Assembly (NCBI GenBank): GCA_045130475.1
Contig: JBGUPU010000025.1
Coordinates: 62,001-126,000 of the forward strand
Length of the DNA: 64,000 nt
Reading direction: 5' to 3'
From: CAG-791 sp045130475
Lineage (GTDB): Bacteria; Bacillota; Clostridia; Lachnospirales; Lachnospiraceae
Shown here: one piece after another, positions 17,458 through 25,994 of the stretch
Numbering within the stretch: the first letter of the stretch is position 1
Layout: each line of letters begins with the position of its first letter
Notes under the pieces: generated by a model
What the model was told of the DNA's origin: nothing
Database searches by the model: none
What the model saw: the letters and a program-made list of their open reading frames with translations, nothing else
Position numbers and translations under genes: made by a program

Positions 17458-17622
17458 ACTTTTTTATTCCTGCGCATATGTGAGCGTTAGACTATGGCGG
17501 TAAGCTGCCATAGGCGTTGAAACTGGTAACAGAGAAAGCCCGGACTTGCTGTTTGGCATGGCGCCGGGCTTTTCTTTCGTGATAAAAACAAACCATCCTC
17601 TGTCATCACCGGGGATGGTTTG
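17458..17622 (+). ncRNA. Candidate structured RNA / leader with tandem hairpins
   Basis: The gap between the coiled-coil gene and the next membrane protein gene holds three ordered hairpins. Hairpin 1 pairs CTATGGC (about 17492-17498) with GCCATAG (17507-17513). Hairpin 2 is terminator-like, with 9-bp arms AAAGCCCGG (17535-17543) and CCGGGCTTT (17564-17572) followed by TCTTTC. Hairpin 3 has 10-bp arms at 17589-17598 and 17613-17622. Single-stranded, purine-rich joints lie between 1 and 2. I could not match it to a known riboswitch class. The minimal reading is a terminator plus flanking secondary structure. Confidence 0.4.
17535..17572 (+). terminator. Terminator after the rsmD-coaD transcript
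   Basis: The 9-bp stem AAAGCCCGG/CCGGGCTTT encloses a 20-nt loop and is followed by TCTTTCG. It lies 120 bp beyond the coiled-coil gene. The long distance from the stop codon leaves room for a separate upstream RNA element. Confidence 0.6.
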
Positions 17623-17675
17623 ATGAGATCTTCCTCCGGGAAAAAGAGGAAGCCGGAGAGGGAGTCGCAATCTCT

Positions 17676-18233
17676 ATGAAAAAAGGAACCTTCGGATATT
17701 TAGAGAATGCAGGGAAAAAATCTCTTATCAAATCCGGACTGTTTTTGGCAGCGGTCCTGATCATTTATTTCGGAGCACTTTTCTATTTTAAGACCAATAA
17801 AAATGTCTTTTCCATTCTGGCAGCTGTCGGGGCTCTTCCCACAGGGCGGAGTATTGTCCTGACCATCATGTACCTGCGGGCAAAGGGTGCCTCGGAAAAG
17901 GTGCGGGATGCAGTCGATGAAGTGGAAGGACTGCCGGAAGGCTGTTCCGGCTTTGACCTCTACCTGACTGGCTATGAGCACTCTTTTTCCATCAGCCATT
18001 TGGCGGTCCTGGACAGGACAGTCGTAGGTCTGACGGAGGACAGCAGTGTGGATCTAAGGCTATGCCGGAACCACATCCGGGATATGGTCCGAAAAGACGA
18101 ACATGTTGGATATGATGTGCAGATCTACAGGGACCTTCAGGAATACACGCAGACACTACGCCGTTTATCCGCAGCGGAATCCACGCCGGAAGACCGCGCA
18201 GTGATGAATATGCTCTTCGGGATTTCAATATGA
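17676..18233 (+). CDS. Membrane protein of unknown function (185 aa)
   Basis: I do not recognise the family. Two predicted membrane helices lie near the N-terminus: residues about 18-38 (LIKSGLFLAAVLIIYFGALF) and about 45-66 (FSILAAVGALPTGRSIVLTI). A soluble cytoplasmic-type domain of about 115 residues follows, with alternating strands and helices (GFDLYLTGYEHSFSISHLAVLDRTVVGLT; HVGYDVQIYRDLQEYTQTL). It starts after the hairpin cluster and a GAGAGGGAG site, and is followed 28 bp later by the pseudouridine synthase gene, so the two probably share a transcript. Confidence 0.72.
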   Translation: MKKGTFGYLENAGKKSLIKSGLFLAAVLIIYFGALFYFKTNKNVFSILAAVGALPTGRSIVLTIMYLRAKGASEKVRDAVDEVEGLPEGCSGFDLYLTGYEHSFSISHLAVLDRTVVGLTEDSSVDLRLCRNHIRDMVRKDEHVGYDVQIYRDLQEYTQTLRRLSAAESTPEDRAVMNMLFGISI

Positions 18234-18261
18234 CCGGCATGAGAGGAAAGGGTGCTGACAC

Positions 18262-19401
18262 ATGCAGGAAATACTGGTGAACCGGGAGGAGAGCGGACAG
18301 CGCCTGGACAAGTTTCTGCGCAGGAGGCTGCCGCTGGCACCTTCTTCCTTTATATATAAGATGCTCCGGAAGAAAAACATCACACTGCGGGGCAAAAAAG
18401 CGGACGGCAGTGAAAAAGTGGAGACGGGAGATAATATCCGGTTATATCTGGCGGATGAGACGATCCTCAAATTTTCCGGAACTGCAGATGACGCTGCTGC
18501 GCGCCGGGAGGCGGAAGCTGACCTGGATGCCTATAATAAACTGCAGCCGCTGCTGGGGCCTTCCCCGGTCCTCTATGAAGATGACAACATTCTGGTGGCG
18601 GCGAAGCCGGCAGGAGTGCTGTCCCAGAAGGCGGAGGCCGCCGATATCTCCATGAACGAATGGCTCCGCGGCTACCTGGCAAAGGAAGGCGGCGCTCAAA
18701 AGAATCATGCTGCGGGGAGGGCGGTTTTCCGTCCATCCGTCTGCAACCGGCTGGACAGAAATACGGGCGGAATTCTTTTATGCGCGAAAACGCTGCCCGG
18801 GAGCAGGGCCTTGTCTGCTGTGATCCGGGACCGGGTGATCCGCAAGACCTACACAATGGTGGTCCACGGACAGATCAGCAGTCCCGGAGTCATTGAAAAC
18901 GAATTGGTCAAGGACCGGGAAAATAACAGGGTCCGGACATCGGTTATTTCCGATCAAAAGGGGCAGAGTCGGAAGGCTGTCACGGTCTATCGGCCTGTTA
19001 AGACCGGTAAAAAGGTTACAATATTGGAGGCAGACCTGATCACGGGACGCTCCCATCAGCTGCGTGTCCACATGGCTTCCATCGGTCATCCGATCGTATC
19101 GGATCCCAAGTACGGAGACCGCAGTCTGGACAGCACGCTGAAACTGAAAGGACACCGCCGGGGACAGCTTCTGTGGTGTACGGAAGTGGCTTTTCCGGAA
19201 TCTTTTCCGGATCAGGCAGAGAAAGAGAAAGTGATGGAAGTGCTGGCTCCTGCAGCGGGACGCGTTTTTCGCTGTCCTCCTCCCCTATGGTGGGCTGAGC
19301 TGTGCAAGGATGCAGGACAATCTGAGAACCCGTCAAAGAAAACGCCTTCGCGTATTTCTTCCCGGGGCCGCTCCGGCGGGCAAAAAGCCGGAAGAGGATA
19401 A
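18262..19401 (+). CDS. RluC/RluD-type pseudouridine synthase
   Basis: A 379-residue enzyme with an N-terminal S4 RNA-binding domain (RLDKFLRRRLPLAPSSFIYKMLRKKNITLRGKK within residues 14-46), then the RluA-family catalytic domain. The catalytic aspartate is in RLDRNTGG, and the family motif GRSHQLRVHMASIGHPIVSDPKYG follows. It isomerises uridine in 23S rRNA; the exact target among the RluC/RluD-like group cannot be read from sequence. The C-terminus carries an extra basic Ser/Arg/Gly-rich tail of about 30 residues. recU starts three bases after the stop codon, so translation is likely coupled. Confidence 0.92.
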   Translation: MQEILVNREESGQRLDKFLRRRLPLAPSSFIYKMLRKKNITLRGKKADGSEKVETGDNIRLYLADETILKFSGTADDAAARREAEADLDAYNKLQPLLGPSPVLYEDDNILVAAKPAGVLSQKAEAADISMNEWLRGYLAKEGGAQKNHAAGRAVFRPSVCNRLDRNTGGILLCAKTLPGSRALSAVIRDRVIRKTYTMVVHGQISSPGVIENELVKDRENNRVRTSVISDQKGQSRKAVTVYRPVKTGKKVTILEADLITGRSHQLRVHMASIGHPIVSDPKYGDRSLDSTLKLKGHRRGQLLWCTEVAFPESFPDQAEKEKVMEVLAPAAGRVFRCPPPLWWAELCKDAGQSENPSKKTPSRISSRGRSGGQKAGRG

Positions 19402-19404
19402 AAG

Positions 19405-19938
19405 ATGGCAACCTGGAAGACACGGGGACTGCGCGGTTCACTATTGGAAGATCTGGTCAACCGCACCAATGAAAAGTACAGGGAACAGGGCCTGGCACTG
19501 ATCCAGAAGGTGCCCACCCCGATCACGCCCATGCATATCGATCAGGAGTCGCGGCATATTACACTTGCCTATTTCAACCAGAAGAGCACAGTGGATTATA
19601 TAGGCGCCGTGCAGGGCATCCCGGTCTGTTTTGACGCAAAGGAGTGTGCCGGCACGACCTTCAGCCTGCAGAATGTCCACCCGCATCAGGTACAGTTCAT
19701 GCAAGAGTTCGAACAGCAGGACGGGATCGCTTTCTTTCTTCTTTATTTTTCCCGCGAAAACATATTTTATTATCTTCCGCTCCGCTTCTTTCTGCCTTTC
19801 TGGGAGCGGGCCAGAGAGGGGGGGCGAAAGAGCTTCCGCCTGGATGAACTGGATCCGGACTGGACCATTCCGGAAGAGCAGGGGATCATGGTTCCCTACC
19901 TGGATATGCTCAACAAGGACCTCCAGGAGCGGGACTGA
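19405..19938 (+). CDS. recU: Holliday junction resolvase RecU
   Basis: A 177-residue RecU. Recognisable blocks are GSLLEDLVNRTNEKYREQG, QKVPTPITP, the catalytic stretch KSTVDYIGAV with Asp, and FDAKEC with Asp/Lys, corresponding to the FEAKE motif of Bacillus RecU (Glu replaced by Asp here). NVHPHQVQFMQEF follows. RecU cleaves Holliday junctions, works with RuvAB and modulates RecA. In Bacillus it is paired with pbpA; here it is coupled to a pseudouridine synthase. No LexA box was seen upstream. Confidence 0.93.
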   Translation: MATWKTRGLRGSLLEDLVNRTNEKYREQGLALIQKVPTPITPMHIDQESRHITLAYFNQKSTVDYIGAVQGIPVCFDAKECAGTTFSLQNVHPHQVQFMQEFEQQDGIAFFLLYFSRENIFYYLPLRFFLPFWERAREGGRKSFRLDELDPDWTIPEEQGIMVPYLDMLNKDLQERD

Positions 19939-19948
19939 TAAAAAAGAT

Positions 19949-19978
19949 TTGACAACATGCCCGGCGCATGTGTATACT
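19949..19978 (+). promoter_or_regulatory. Predicted promoter of the his operon
   Basis: A consensus -35 TTGACA (19949-19954) and -10 TATACT (19973-19978) are separated by 18 bp, 94 bases before the hisZ ATG. I looked for a T-box (GGTGG specifier-acceptor bulge) in the leader and did not find one. Confidence 0.75.
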
Positions 19979-20071
19979 TCTCATGATTTAATATGTTAGC
20001 GAATTATCACGTTAAAACGCTAAAGTACAGACAGGAAAGCCGGTTTTTTATCAGCAGACGGGATCAGAAAA

Positions 20072-21196
20072 ATGGGATTTGACAAAATGGATTTAAACAA
20101 TGACCTGCTCCATACACCCGACGGTATGCGGGATACCTATGGAAGAGAAATGGCAAAGAAGAGTGAGATCATGTCCAGGATCCGCAGCAGGATCCGTCTA
20201 TATGGATACGAAGAGATCCAGACTCCTTCTATTGAATTCTATGATGTTTTTTCAAGTGAAGTGGGAACAACTCCGGTCAGGGAGCTCTATAAGCTTCTTG
20301 ACAACGATGGAAATCTTCTGGTCCTGCGTCCGGACTTCACACCTTCTGTGGCCAGATGCGCAGCGAAATATTTTTCTGACGAGAAGGCTCCGATCCGCTT
20401 CAGCTATGCGGGCAGCGTCTTCGGCAATACTTCAAGTCTTCAGGGCAAGCTGGCCGAGACGACCCAGATGGGCGCGGAACTGATCAATGCCCCTTCTGTG
20501 TACGCTGACGGCGAGATCCTGGCGCTTCTCATAGATTCCCTGCTGCAGACAGGACTCACCCAGTTCCAGATCAGCGTCGGCAATGTCGATTATTTTAAGG
20601 GAATCTGTCAGGCGGCCGGCCTGGATTCCGGGACAGAGATGCGGCTTCGCGACACGCTTTCGGGCAAGAATTATTTCGCCGCGGAGGAGCTTCTGCGCAG
20701 TAAAGGATTTGACCGTTCCACCAGGGATCTCTTCCTGAAGGCAACCCGGTTCGTATCCACCAGACAGGAGCTCGCCGGTTTCCTCACCAATGAAATGCAT
20801 TCACGGGCCAGAGCCGCGATCGAGCGGCTGATGGAGCTCTGCGAACTTATGGAGGCCTATGGGTTCTCACAGTATATCAGTTATGATCTTTCCCTTTTGA
20901 GTAAATATCGCTACTATACCGGCATTGTATTCAAGGGATATACCTATGGTGCCGGAGAGGCGATCGCCTCCGGCGGAAGATATGACGGACTTCTTTCCCA
21001 TTACGGCAAAGATGCTGCCGCGATCGGCGTCATGATCCAGCTCGACCTTCTCATGGAGGCATTGCGGCGTCAGGGGATCGACGTCGGGACGGCTCCCGCG
21101 GCAAAGAAGATCACTTTCGGAGACGGGGACGCTTTCGGACAGGTCAGAAAAGCAATGGCACTGAGAGACGAAGGTAAAGCCGTGATCCTGGAGTGA
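20072..21196 (+). CDS. hisZ: ATP phosphoribosyltransferase regulatory subunit HisZ
   Basis: A 374-residue histidyl-tRNA synthetase paralogue. Class II motif 1/2-like sequence is visible (TPSIEFYDVFSSEVG; LVLRPDFTPSVARCAA), and RYYTGIVFKGYTYGAGEAIASGGRYDGLL near the C-terminal third. It lacks the anticodon-binding domain and the full catalytic signature, which is typical for HisZ. It forms a complex with the short-form HisG downstream and confers histidine feedback. The start could be 20072 or the ATG at 20087; both have GGGAT sites. It is the first gene of the his cluster. Confidence 0.92.
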   Translation: MGFDKMDLNNDLLHTPDGMRDTYGREMAKKSEIMSRIRSRIRLYGYEEIQTPSIEFYDVFSSEVGTTPVRELYKLLDNDGNLLVLRPDFTPSVARCAAKYFSDEKAPIRFSYAGSVFGNTSSLQGKLAETTQMGAELINAPSVYADGEILALLIDSLLQTGLTQFQISVGNVDYFKGICQAAGLDSGTEMRLRDTLSGKNYFAAEELLRSKGFDRSTRDLFLKATRFVSTRQELAGFLTNEMHSRARAAIERLMELCELMEAYGFSQYISYDLSLLSKYRYYTGIVFKGYTYGAGEAIASGGRYDGLLSHYGKDAAAIGVMIQLDLLMEALRRQGIDVGTAPAAKKITFGDGDAFGQVRKAMALRDEGKAVILE

Positions 21197-21299
21197 TTGC
21201 TTATGAAGGATAAACGCTCTGCGAGTCTTGAATGATCAAAGGCTGATTTTTGATTTTGATATTTGCGCTGTATAAAGTGTGTTTTCAGAGGAAGAGGAT

Positions 21300-21938
21300 A
21301 TGCAGTATCTGACAATAGCCCTCACCAAGGGACGCCTGGCCGGACAGACCATGGAACTTTTTGAAAAGGCCGGATATTTTTGTGAAGAACTAAAGGACAA
21401 AAAATCCCGCAAACTGATTTTTACAAACGAGGAACAGAAGCTCCGCTTTTTCCTGTCCAAAGGACCGGATGTGCCCACCTACGTGGAGTACGGGGCAGCA
21501 GATATAGGAATAGTGGGATCGGATATCATCCTGGAAGAACAGCGCCGCTGTCATGAGGTGCTGGACCTGGGGTTCGGAAAGTGCCGGATGTGTGTCGCCG
21601 GACCGCCCGAGGCAAAGGAACTTCTGAAACATCACGAGATGATCCGTGTTGCATCCAAATATCCCAATATAGCCAAGGACTATTTTTATAATCGAAAGCA
21701 TCAGACAGTGGACATCATCAAGCTCAACGGCTCTGTGGAGCTGGGTCCCATCGTGGAGCTGGCTGATGTCATTGTGGATATTGTAGAGACAGGATCCACT
21801 TTGAAAGCCAATCGTCTGGATGTTCTGGAAGAAGTGCTCCCTATTTCTGCCCGGATGATCGTAAACCAGGTCTCCATGCAGATGAAGACTGAGCGGATCC
21901 GCGAGATGATCGACAGGGTGCGCGACTGTCTGGTCTGA
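21300..21938 (+). CDS. hisG: ATP phosphoribosyltransferase, short form
   Basis: A 212-residue catalytic HisG without the C-terminal regulatory ACT-like domain; the short form needs HisZ, which is encoded upstream. Signatures include ALTKGRL at the N-terminus, GAADIGIVGSDIILE and the PRPP loop DIVETGSTLKANRLDVLEE. It catalyses the first step of histidine synthesis, joining ATP and PRPP. The ATG at 21300 is chosen because of the GAGGAAGAGGAT site; the open frame runs on upstream from a GTG at 21279. The gap after hisZ is 103 bp with no clear terminator. Confidence 0.95.
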   Translation: MQYLTIALTKGRLAGQTMELFEKAGYFCEELKDKKSRKLIFTNEEQKLRFFLSKGPDVPTYVEYGAADIGIVGSDIILEEQRRCHEVLDLGFGKCRMCVAGPPEAKELLKHHEMIRVASKYPNIAKDYFYNRKHQTVDIIKLNGSVELGPIVELADVIVDIVETGSTLKANRLDVLEEVLPISARMIVNQVSMQMKTERIREMIDRVRDCLV

Positions 21939-22076
21939 TGCCGGTCTGACCGGAGCCGGATCTGCGGATCTAAGGAGTCTGCCGCGGGCGGCAGGCAGTT
22001 ACAGGGCACGATCTGCAAAAGAGCAGGATCTGACGTGAAAAAGAAGGCACCCAATAAGTGCGCAGGAGGAGAACAG

Positions 22077-23381
22077 ATGGCCCGTATGAGGATTATGAAG
22101 CTGACGGATGATACGCGTGCAGGCGCCCTCGAAGCGCTTTTAGGCCGCAGTCCGTCCGGCTATTCGGAATATGAAAAAACAGTGCGTGACATTATCGACG
22201 ATGTACGCTCCCGCGGCGACCAGGCCGTGTTTGAACTGGAAGAAAAGTTTGATAAGTGTGTCCTGACAGAAGAGACCATCAGGGTCAGCAAGGAAGAGAT
22301 CGAAGCCGCTTACCGGGAGCTGTCCCCTGAATTTATTGAGGTGATCCGCAAAGCGGCGGCCAATATCCGCGCCTATCACGAAAAACAGGTCACACAGAGC
22401 TGGATCACGACTGCCGAAGAAGGCATTATTTTGGGCCAGAAAGTCACTCCCATCGAGATATCCGGCTGCTATGTTCCCGGCGGAAGAGCAGTCTATCCCT
22501 CCAGCGTATTGATGAACGTGGTTCCCGCCAAAGTGGCGGGTGTAGGCCGCATCGTCATTGCCACACCCCCCGATGCGGACGGAAAAGCGGCAGCCGGCAC
22601 GATTGTGGCGGCGGATATTGCCGGTGCGGACGAGATCTATAAGGTGGGAGGCGCACAGGCAATCGCAGCCATGGCCTACGGAACTCAGACCATTCCCCGC
22701 GTGGACAAGATCACAGGCCCGGGAAATATTTTTGTTGCCCTTGCCAAGAAGGCCTGCTTCGGCGTGACAGGCATTGATTCTGTCGCCGGTCCCAGCGAGA
22801 TCCTTGTGATCGCGGACAGGACTGCCAACCCCCGCTATGTGGCTGCGGATCTTTTGTCTCAGGCCGAACACGATCCCATGGCCAGTGCCATTCTGCTGAC
22901 CACAGATCAGAAACTCGCGGAGGAGACCGCACAGGAGATCGACGCTTTCATCGAAAAGCTTCCCCGTACGGAGATCATCTGCCAGTCCATTGAAAACTAC
23001 GGATATATTTTTGTCGGAGACACTATGGATGATCTCATTGATGCGGCCAATACCATCGCCTCCGAACATCTTGAGATCATCACCGAGAATGCCTTTGAAA
23101 TCATGACAAAGATCCGTCATGCGGGCGCCATCTTCCTGGGAAGCTATTCCTCCGAGCCTCTGGGCGATTACTATGCGGGTCCCAATCACATCTTACCGAC
23201 CAACGGTACGGCGAGATTCTTCTCCCCTCTGGGTGTGGACGCCTTCATCAAGAAGAGCAGCATCATTTCCTATTCAAAGGAAGCCCTCCGCCGTGTCCAC
23301 AAAGATATAGAGGTCTTTGCCGAAAACGAGGGTCTCTATGCACACGCCAATTCCATCCGCGTGCGCTTTGAAGAAGAGTAA
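22077..23381 (+). CDS. hisD: Histidinol dehydrogenase
   Basis: A 434-residue HisD with the expected core: YVPGGRAVYPSSVLMNVVPAKVAGV, KITGPGNIFVALAKK, GIDSVAGPSEILVIAD, and the zinc/catalytic region LLSQAEHDPMASAILLT and GPNHILPTNGTARFFSPLGVD. It oxidises L-histidinol to L-histidine in two NAD-dependent steps. The start at 22077 has AGGAGGAG nine bases upstream; the longer frame from 22035 overlaps that site. It is preceded by 138 bp of GC-rich spacer after hisG without a clear terminator. Confidence 0.96.
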   Translation: MARMRIMKLTDDTRAGALEALLGRSPSGYSEYEKTVRDIIDDVRSRGDQAVFELEEKFDKCVLTEETIRVSKEEIEAAYRELSPEFIEVIRKAAANIRAYHEKQVTQSWITTAEEGIILGQKVTPIEISGCYVPGGRAVYPSSVLMNVVPAKVAGVGRIVIATPPDADGKAAAGTIVAADIAGADEIYKVGGAQAIAAMAYGTQTIPRVDKITGPGNIFVALAKKACFGVTGIDSVAGPSEILVIADRTANPRYVAADLLSQAEHDPMASAILLTTDQKLAEETAQEIDAFIEKLPRTEIICQSIENYGYIFVGDTMDDLIDAANTIASEHLEIITENAFEIMTKIRHAGAIFLGSYSSEPLGDYYAGPNHILPTNGTARFFSPLGVDAFIKKSSIISYSKEALRRVHKDIEVFAENEGLYAHANSIRVRFEEE

Positions 23382-23431
23382 AGTATCTCCGGAGTGAATC
23401 AGAGATTATTATAAATAAGAGGAGCAGGACT

Positions 23432-24037
23432 ATGCGAAACGCAATCATTAACCGCAATACCGGAGAAACACAGATCCGGATCGGGCTGGAACTCGACGGA
23501 AAAGGCACCGCGGACCTTGGCGGCGGCACGGGGATCGGTTTTTTTGATCATATGCTGAACGCATTTGCGCGCCACGGCCTTTTTGATCTGAATGTAGAGG
23601 CAAAGGGTGATCTGGAGGTGGACGGCCACCACCTGGTGGAGGATACCGGCATAGTTCTGGGTGATGCCATTAAACAGGCAGTCGGCGGCAAGGCCGGCAT
23701 CCGCCGCTACGGATATTTTGTTCTTCCCATGGATGAGGCACTGGTGCTCTGCGCTGTCGATCTGTGCGGACGTCCGTATTTTGTCATGGATTTTGAAAAC
23801 GGAAAAGAAGGATTCCGCACACCTGCGGTCGGAGCCTTTGATACGCAGCTGGTCAGGGAATTTTTCTACTCTGTATCCTATGCCGCGTCGATGAACCTGC
23901 ACTTCAGGATCCTGTCCGGCGAGAACGATCACCACATCATTGAGGCAATGTTTAAAGCCTTCGCGAAGGCCCTCGATATGGCGACACAGAAGGATCCGAG
24001 GATCGAGGATGTTCTCAGCACCAAGGGATGCCTGTAA
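23432..24037 (+). CDS. hisB: Imidazoleglycerol-phosphate dehydratase
   Basis: A 201-residue monofunctional HisB. Manganese-binding motifs are intact: FFDHMLNAFARHG and DGHHLVEDTGIVLG in the first repeat, and MDEALVLCAVDLCGRP and GENDHHIIEAMFKAFAKAL in the second. It dehydrates imidazole glycerol phosphate to imidazole acetol phosphate. The ribosome binding site is AAGAGGAGCAGG. The hisIE fusion starts 16 bases downstream. Confidence 0.96.
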   Translation: MRNAIINRNTGETQIRIGLELDGKGTADLGGGTGIGFFDHMLNAFARHGLFDLNVEAKGDLEVDGHHLVEDTGIVLGDAIKQAVGGKAGIRRYGYFVLPMDEALVLCAVDLCGRPYFVMDFENGKEGFRTPAVGAFDTQLVREFFYSVSYAASMNLHFRILSGENDHHIIEAMFKAFAKALDMATQKDPRIEDVLSTKGCL

Positions 24038-24053
24038 AAGGAGAGACAAAAGA

Positions 24054-25400
24054 ATGAGCAATGGTAAAGGTATTTATCCTTGTATCTGGCTTCTGAACGG
24101 GAAGGCGGTCAAGGGCTTTGACAATAATGAAGTAGTATGTGAAGATCCAGCCGAACTTGTCCGCTCTTATGCGGCCTCCGGTGCGGACGGCGTGATCCTC
24201 TTTGACCGCTCCGGGACAGATGCAGAACATGACGCGGCCATCGAACTGATCAGGAAGATCTGTGAAGAGGGCTGCCTGCCCGTGATCGGTGCAGGCAATA
24301 TCCGGAGGATGGAGGATGTCAAGAAGCTGATCTACGCGGGATGTGAACTGGCTGCACTCAACCTTTCCAAGGAGAGCAACCGCCTTCTGGCCCGTGAGGT
24401 CTGTGAACGATTCGGCAAAGAGCGTATAGCAGGCTGCTACAAGACCGGCGAGGATCTGGATAAAGAGTGGGAAAAGCTCGCTCCCTGGCTCGCTGTGCGC
24501 GTCCTTCTGGACGGTGAAAACATGAGACCCGCGGACGAGTCTGCAGCAGCCGGACAGGACAAGGCTGTCAGTATCCCCGTGATCGCTCTTGTAGAAGACT
24601 CCGACGGCCAGGCACTCTCCGCCAGGCTGACGGCCCCCAACGTCGCTGCAGTCTCAGGAAACGGCGTCAACCGTCTGGTGGGCGGCGGAGAGGATGCAGT
24701 GAAGGCTGCACGTGAACAGTTTTCCGCCTCCGGAATCAGAATGGAAGAGCACAAAAAGGCTGCCTTTACCTGGGATGATTTCAAAAAGGGGCCGGACGGC
24801 CTTCTGCCGGTCGTGGTCCAGGAGGATTCCACCGACCAGGTCCTTATGGTTGCTTACATGAACGAGGAAGCCTACAATCTGACCCTTGAGACCGGAAAGA
24901 TGACATACTATTCACGCAGCCGCAAATCCCTCTGGATCAAGGGGGAGACCAGCGGACATTTCCAGTATGTGCGGTCACTCTTCGGTGACTGCGACATGGA
25001 TACTCTGCTGGCCCGCGTGGTCCAGATCGGGGCTGCCTGCCACACCGGCAGCCACTCCTGTTTCTTTAATCAGGTGACTGAGCCCAAAATGGGTGCGCGC
25101 CGCGCAGCTTCTGCCGGGGATGTTCTTGCAGAGGATTACAGGACCATTGTGGACCGCAGAGACAACCCCAAAGAGGGCTCCTATACCAACTATCTCTTCG
25201 ACAAGGGTCTTGACAAGATGCTCAAAAAGCTGGGAGAAGAGAACACGGAGATCATCATCGCGGCAAAGAATCCCGCCGAGAATGAGATCATCTATGAGAT
25301 CGCCGATTACCTCTATCATCTGGAAGTTGTCATGGCAGAGAAGGGTGTAGACTGGGATGATATCACCCGCGAACTGATCCGCAGACAGAAAAAAGGATAA
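24054..25400 (+). CDS. hisIE: Three-domain HisIE with N-terminal HisF/HisA-like domain
   Basis: A 448-residue protein. Residues ~225-345 are phosphoribosyl-AMP cyclohydrolase (GETSGHFQYV; Asp312/314/316; Zn ligands in CHTGSHSC), and ~355-448 are phosphoribosyl-ATP diphosphatase (EENTEIIIAAKN, EIADYLYHL). Ordinary HisIE is ~200-230 residues. The extra N-terminal ~215 residues resemble a HisF/HisA TIM barrel: IYPCIWLLNGKAVKGFD aligns with the HisF start IIPCLDVKDGRVVKG, and GAGNIRRMEDVKKLIYAGC with the phosphate loop GGGIRSVEDIRRLLRAGA. The catalytic Asp of HisF (CLDV) is replaced by Trp (CIWL), so the barrel is probably inactive. The start at 24054 follows AAAAGGAGAG. No hisA, hisF, hisH or hisC is nearby. 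Confidence 0.9.
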   Translation: MSNGKGIYPCIWLLNGKAVKGFDNNEVVCEDPAELVRSYAASGADGVILFDRSGTDAEHDAAIELIRKICEEGCLPVIGAGNIRRMEDVKKLIYAGCELAALNLSKESNRLLAREVCERFGKERIAGCYKTGEDLDKEWEKLAPWLAVRVLLDGENMRPADESAAAGQDKAVSIPVIALVEDSDGQALSARLTAPNVAAVSGNGVNRLVGGGEDAVKAAREQFSASGIRMEEHKKAAFTWDDFKKGPDGLLPVVVQEDSTDQVLMVAYMNEEAYNLTLETGKMTYYSRSRKSLWIKGETSGHFQYVRSLFGDCDMDTLLARVVQIGAACHTGSHSCFFNQVTEPKMGARRAASAGDVLAEDYRTIVDRRDNPKEGSYTNYLFDKGLDKMLKKLGEENTEIIIAAKNPAENEIIYEIADYLYHLEVVMAEKGVDWDDITRELIRRQKKG

Positions 25401-25413
25401 GTGTAAAAATATA

Positions 25414-25442
25414 TTGACAAACCAAATATTGTCTGCTATTTT
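25414..25442 (+). promoter_or_regulatory. Predicted promoter of rplU-prp-rpmA
   Basis: -35 TTGACA (25414-25419), 17-bp spacer, -10 TATTTT (25437-25442). It lies 14 bases after hisIE and gives a leader of more than 230 nt before rplU. Confidence 0.7.
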
Positions 25443-25682
25443 AACTGAGTATGCCGCTTGATGAGGCTTTTGTGGTCATGTCCGGATTTGGAATCGGCTG
25501 TAAAGAAGAGGAAAGATTTGGATTGGAACTGCCGGTGCAGGTACTGTCTGGTACTGCAGCATCTGCAAAAAGCGAAGTCCCTGCTGTGACGTTTTCCTGA
25601 AGTCCTTCTCACGGGATAGAGGGGAGGGAAGCGACAGGGCGCCGTAATCAGCGAGTTTTTAATTGAGAAGGAGGTACCTGAT
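25443..25682 (+). promoter_or_regulatory. rplU leader, possible ribosomal-protein autoregulatory RNA
   Basis: The 240-nt segment has no ORF. It includes a short hairpin around GCAGGTAC/GTACTGC (near 25540-25560) and GC-rich blocks before the AAGGAGG site. An L21 leader motif is known upstream of rplU in Firmicutes; whether this sequence fits it needs a covariance search. Confidence 0.4.
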
Positions 25683-25988
25683 ATGTATGCTATTATTGCA
25701 ACCGGTGGTAAGCAGTACAAAGTTTCCGAAGGCGATGTGATCGATGTTGAGAAGATCGCAGCAGAGGCAGGCGCAGAAGTTACTTTTGACAATGTGCTGG
25801 CAGTCGGCGGTGAGACCCTCAAGGTCGCAGGCGATGTCGCAGGCGCTAGCGTAACGGGAACTGTCATGGAGCAGGGCAAGGCTAAGAAGGTAGTGGTCTA
25901 CAGATATAAGAGGAAGACCGGCTATCACAAAAAGAACGGCCATCGCCAGCTCTTCACCCGCGTCAAGATCGACAAGATCAACGCGTAA
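25683..25988 (+). CDS. rplU: 50S ribosomal protein L21
   Basis: A 101-residue L21: MYAIIATGGKQYKVSEGDVIDVEK at the N-terminus and the C-terminal RYKRKTGYHKKNGHRQLFTRVKI are family-typical. The AAGGAGGTACCTGAT site stands just before the ATG. First gene of the conserved L21-Prp-L27 operon. Confidence 0.98.
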   Translation: MYAIIATGGKQYKVSEGDVIDVEKIAAEAGAEVTFDNVLAVGGETLKVAGDVAGASVTGTVMEQGKAKKVVVYRYKRKTGYHKKNGHRQLFTRVKIDKINA

Positions 25989-25994
25989 TGTTTC

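Noticed and set aside
19939..20071. T-box riboswitch before the his operon
   Set aside because: The conserved T-box antiterminator sequence is not present. The leader is short and has only an ordinary promoter.
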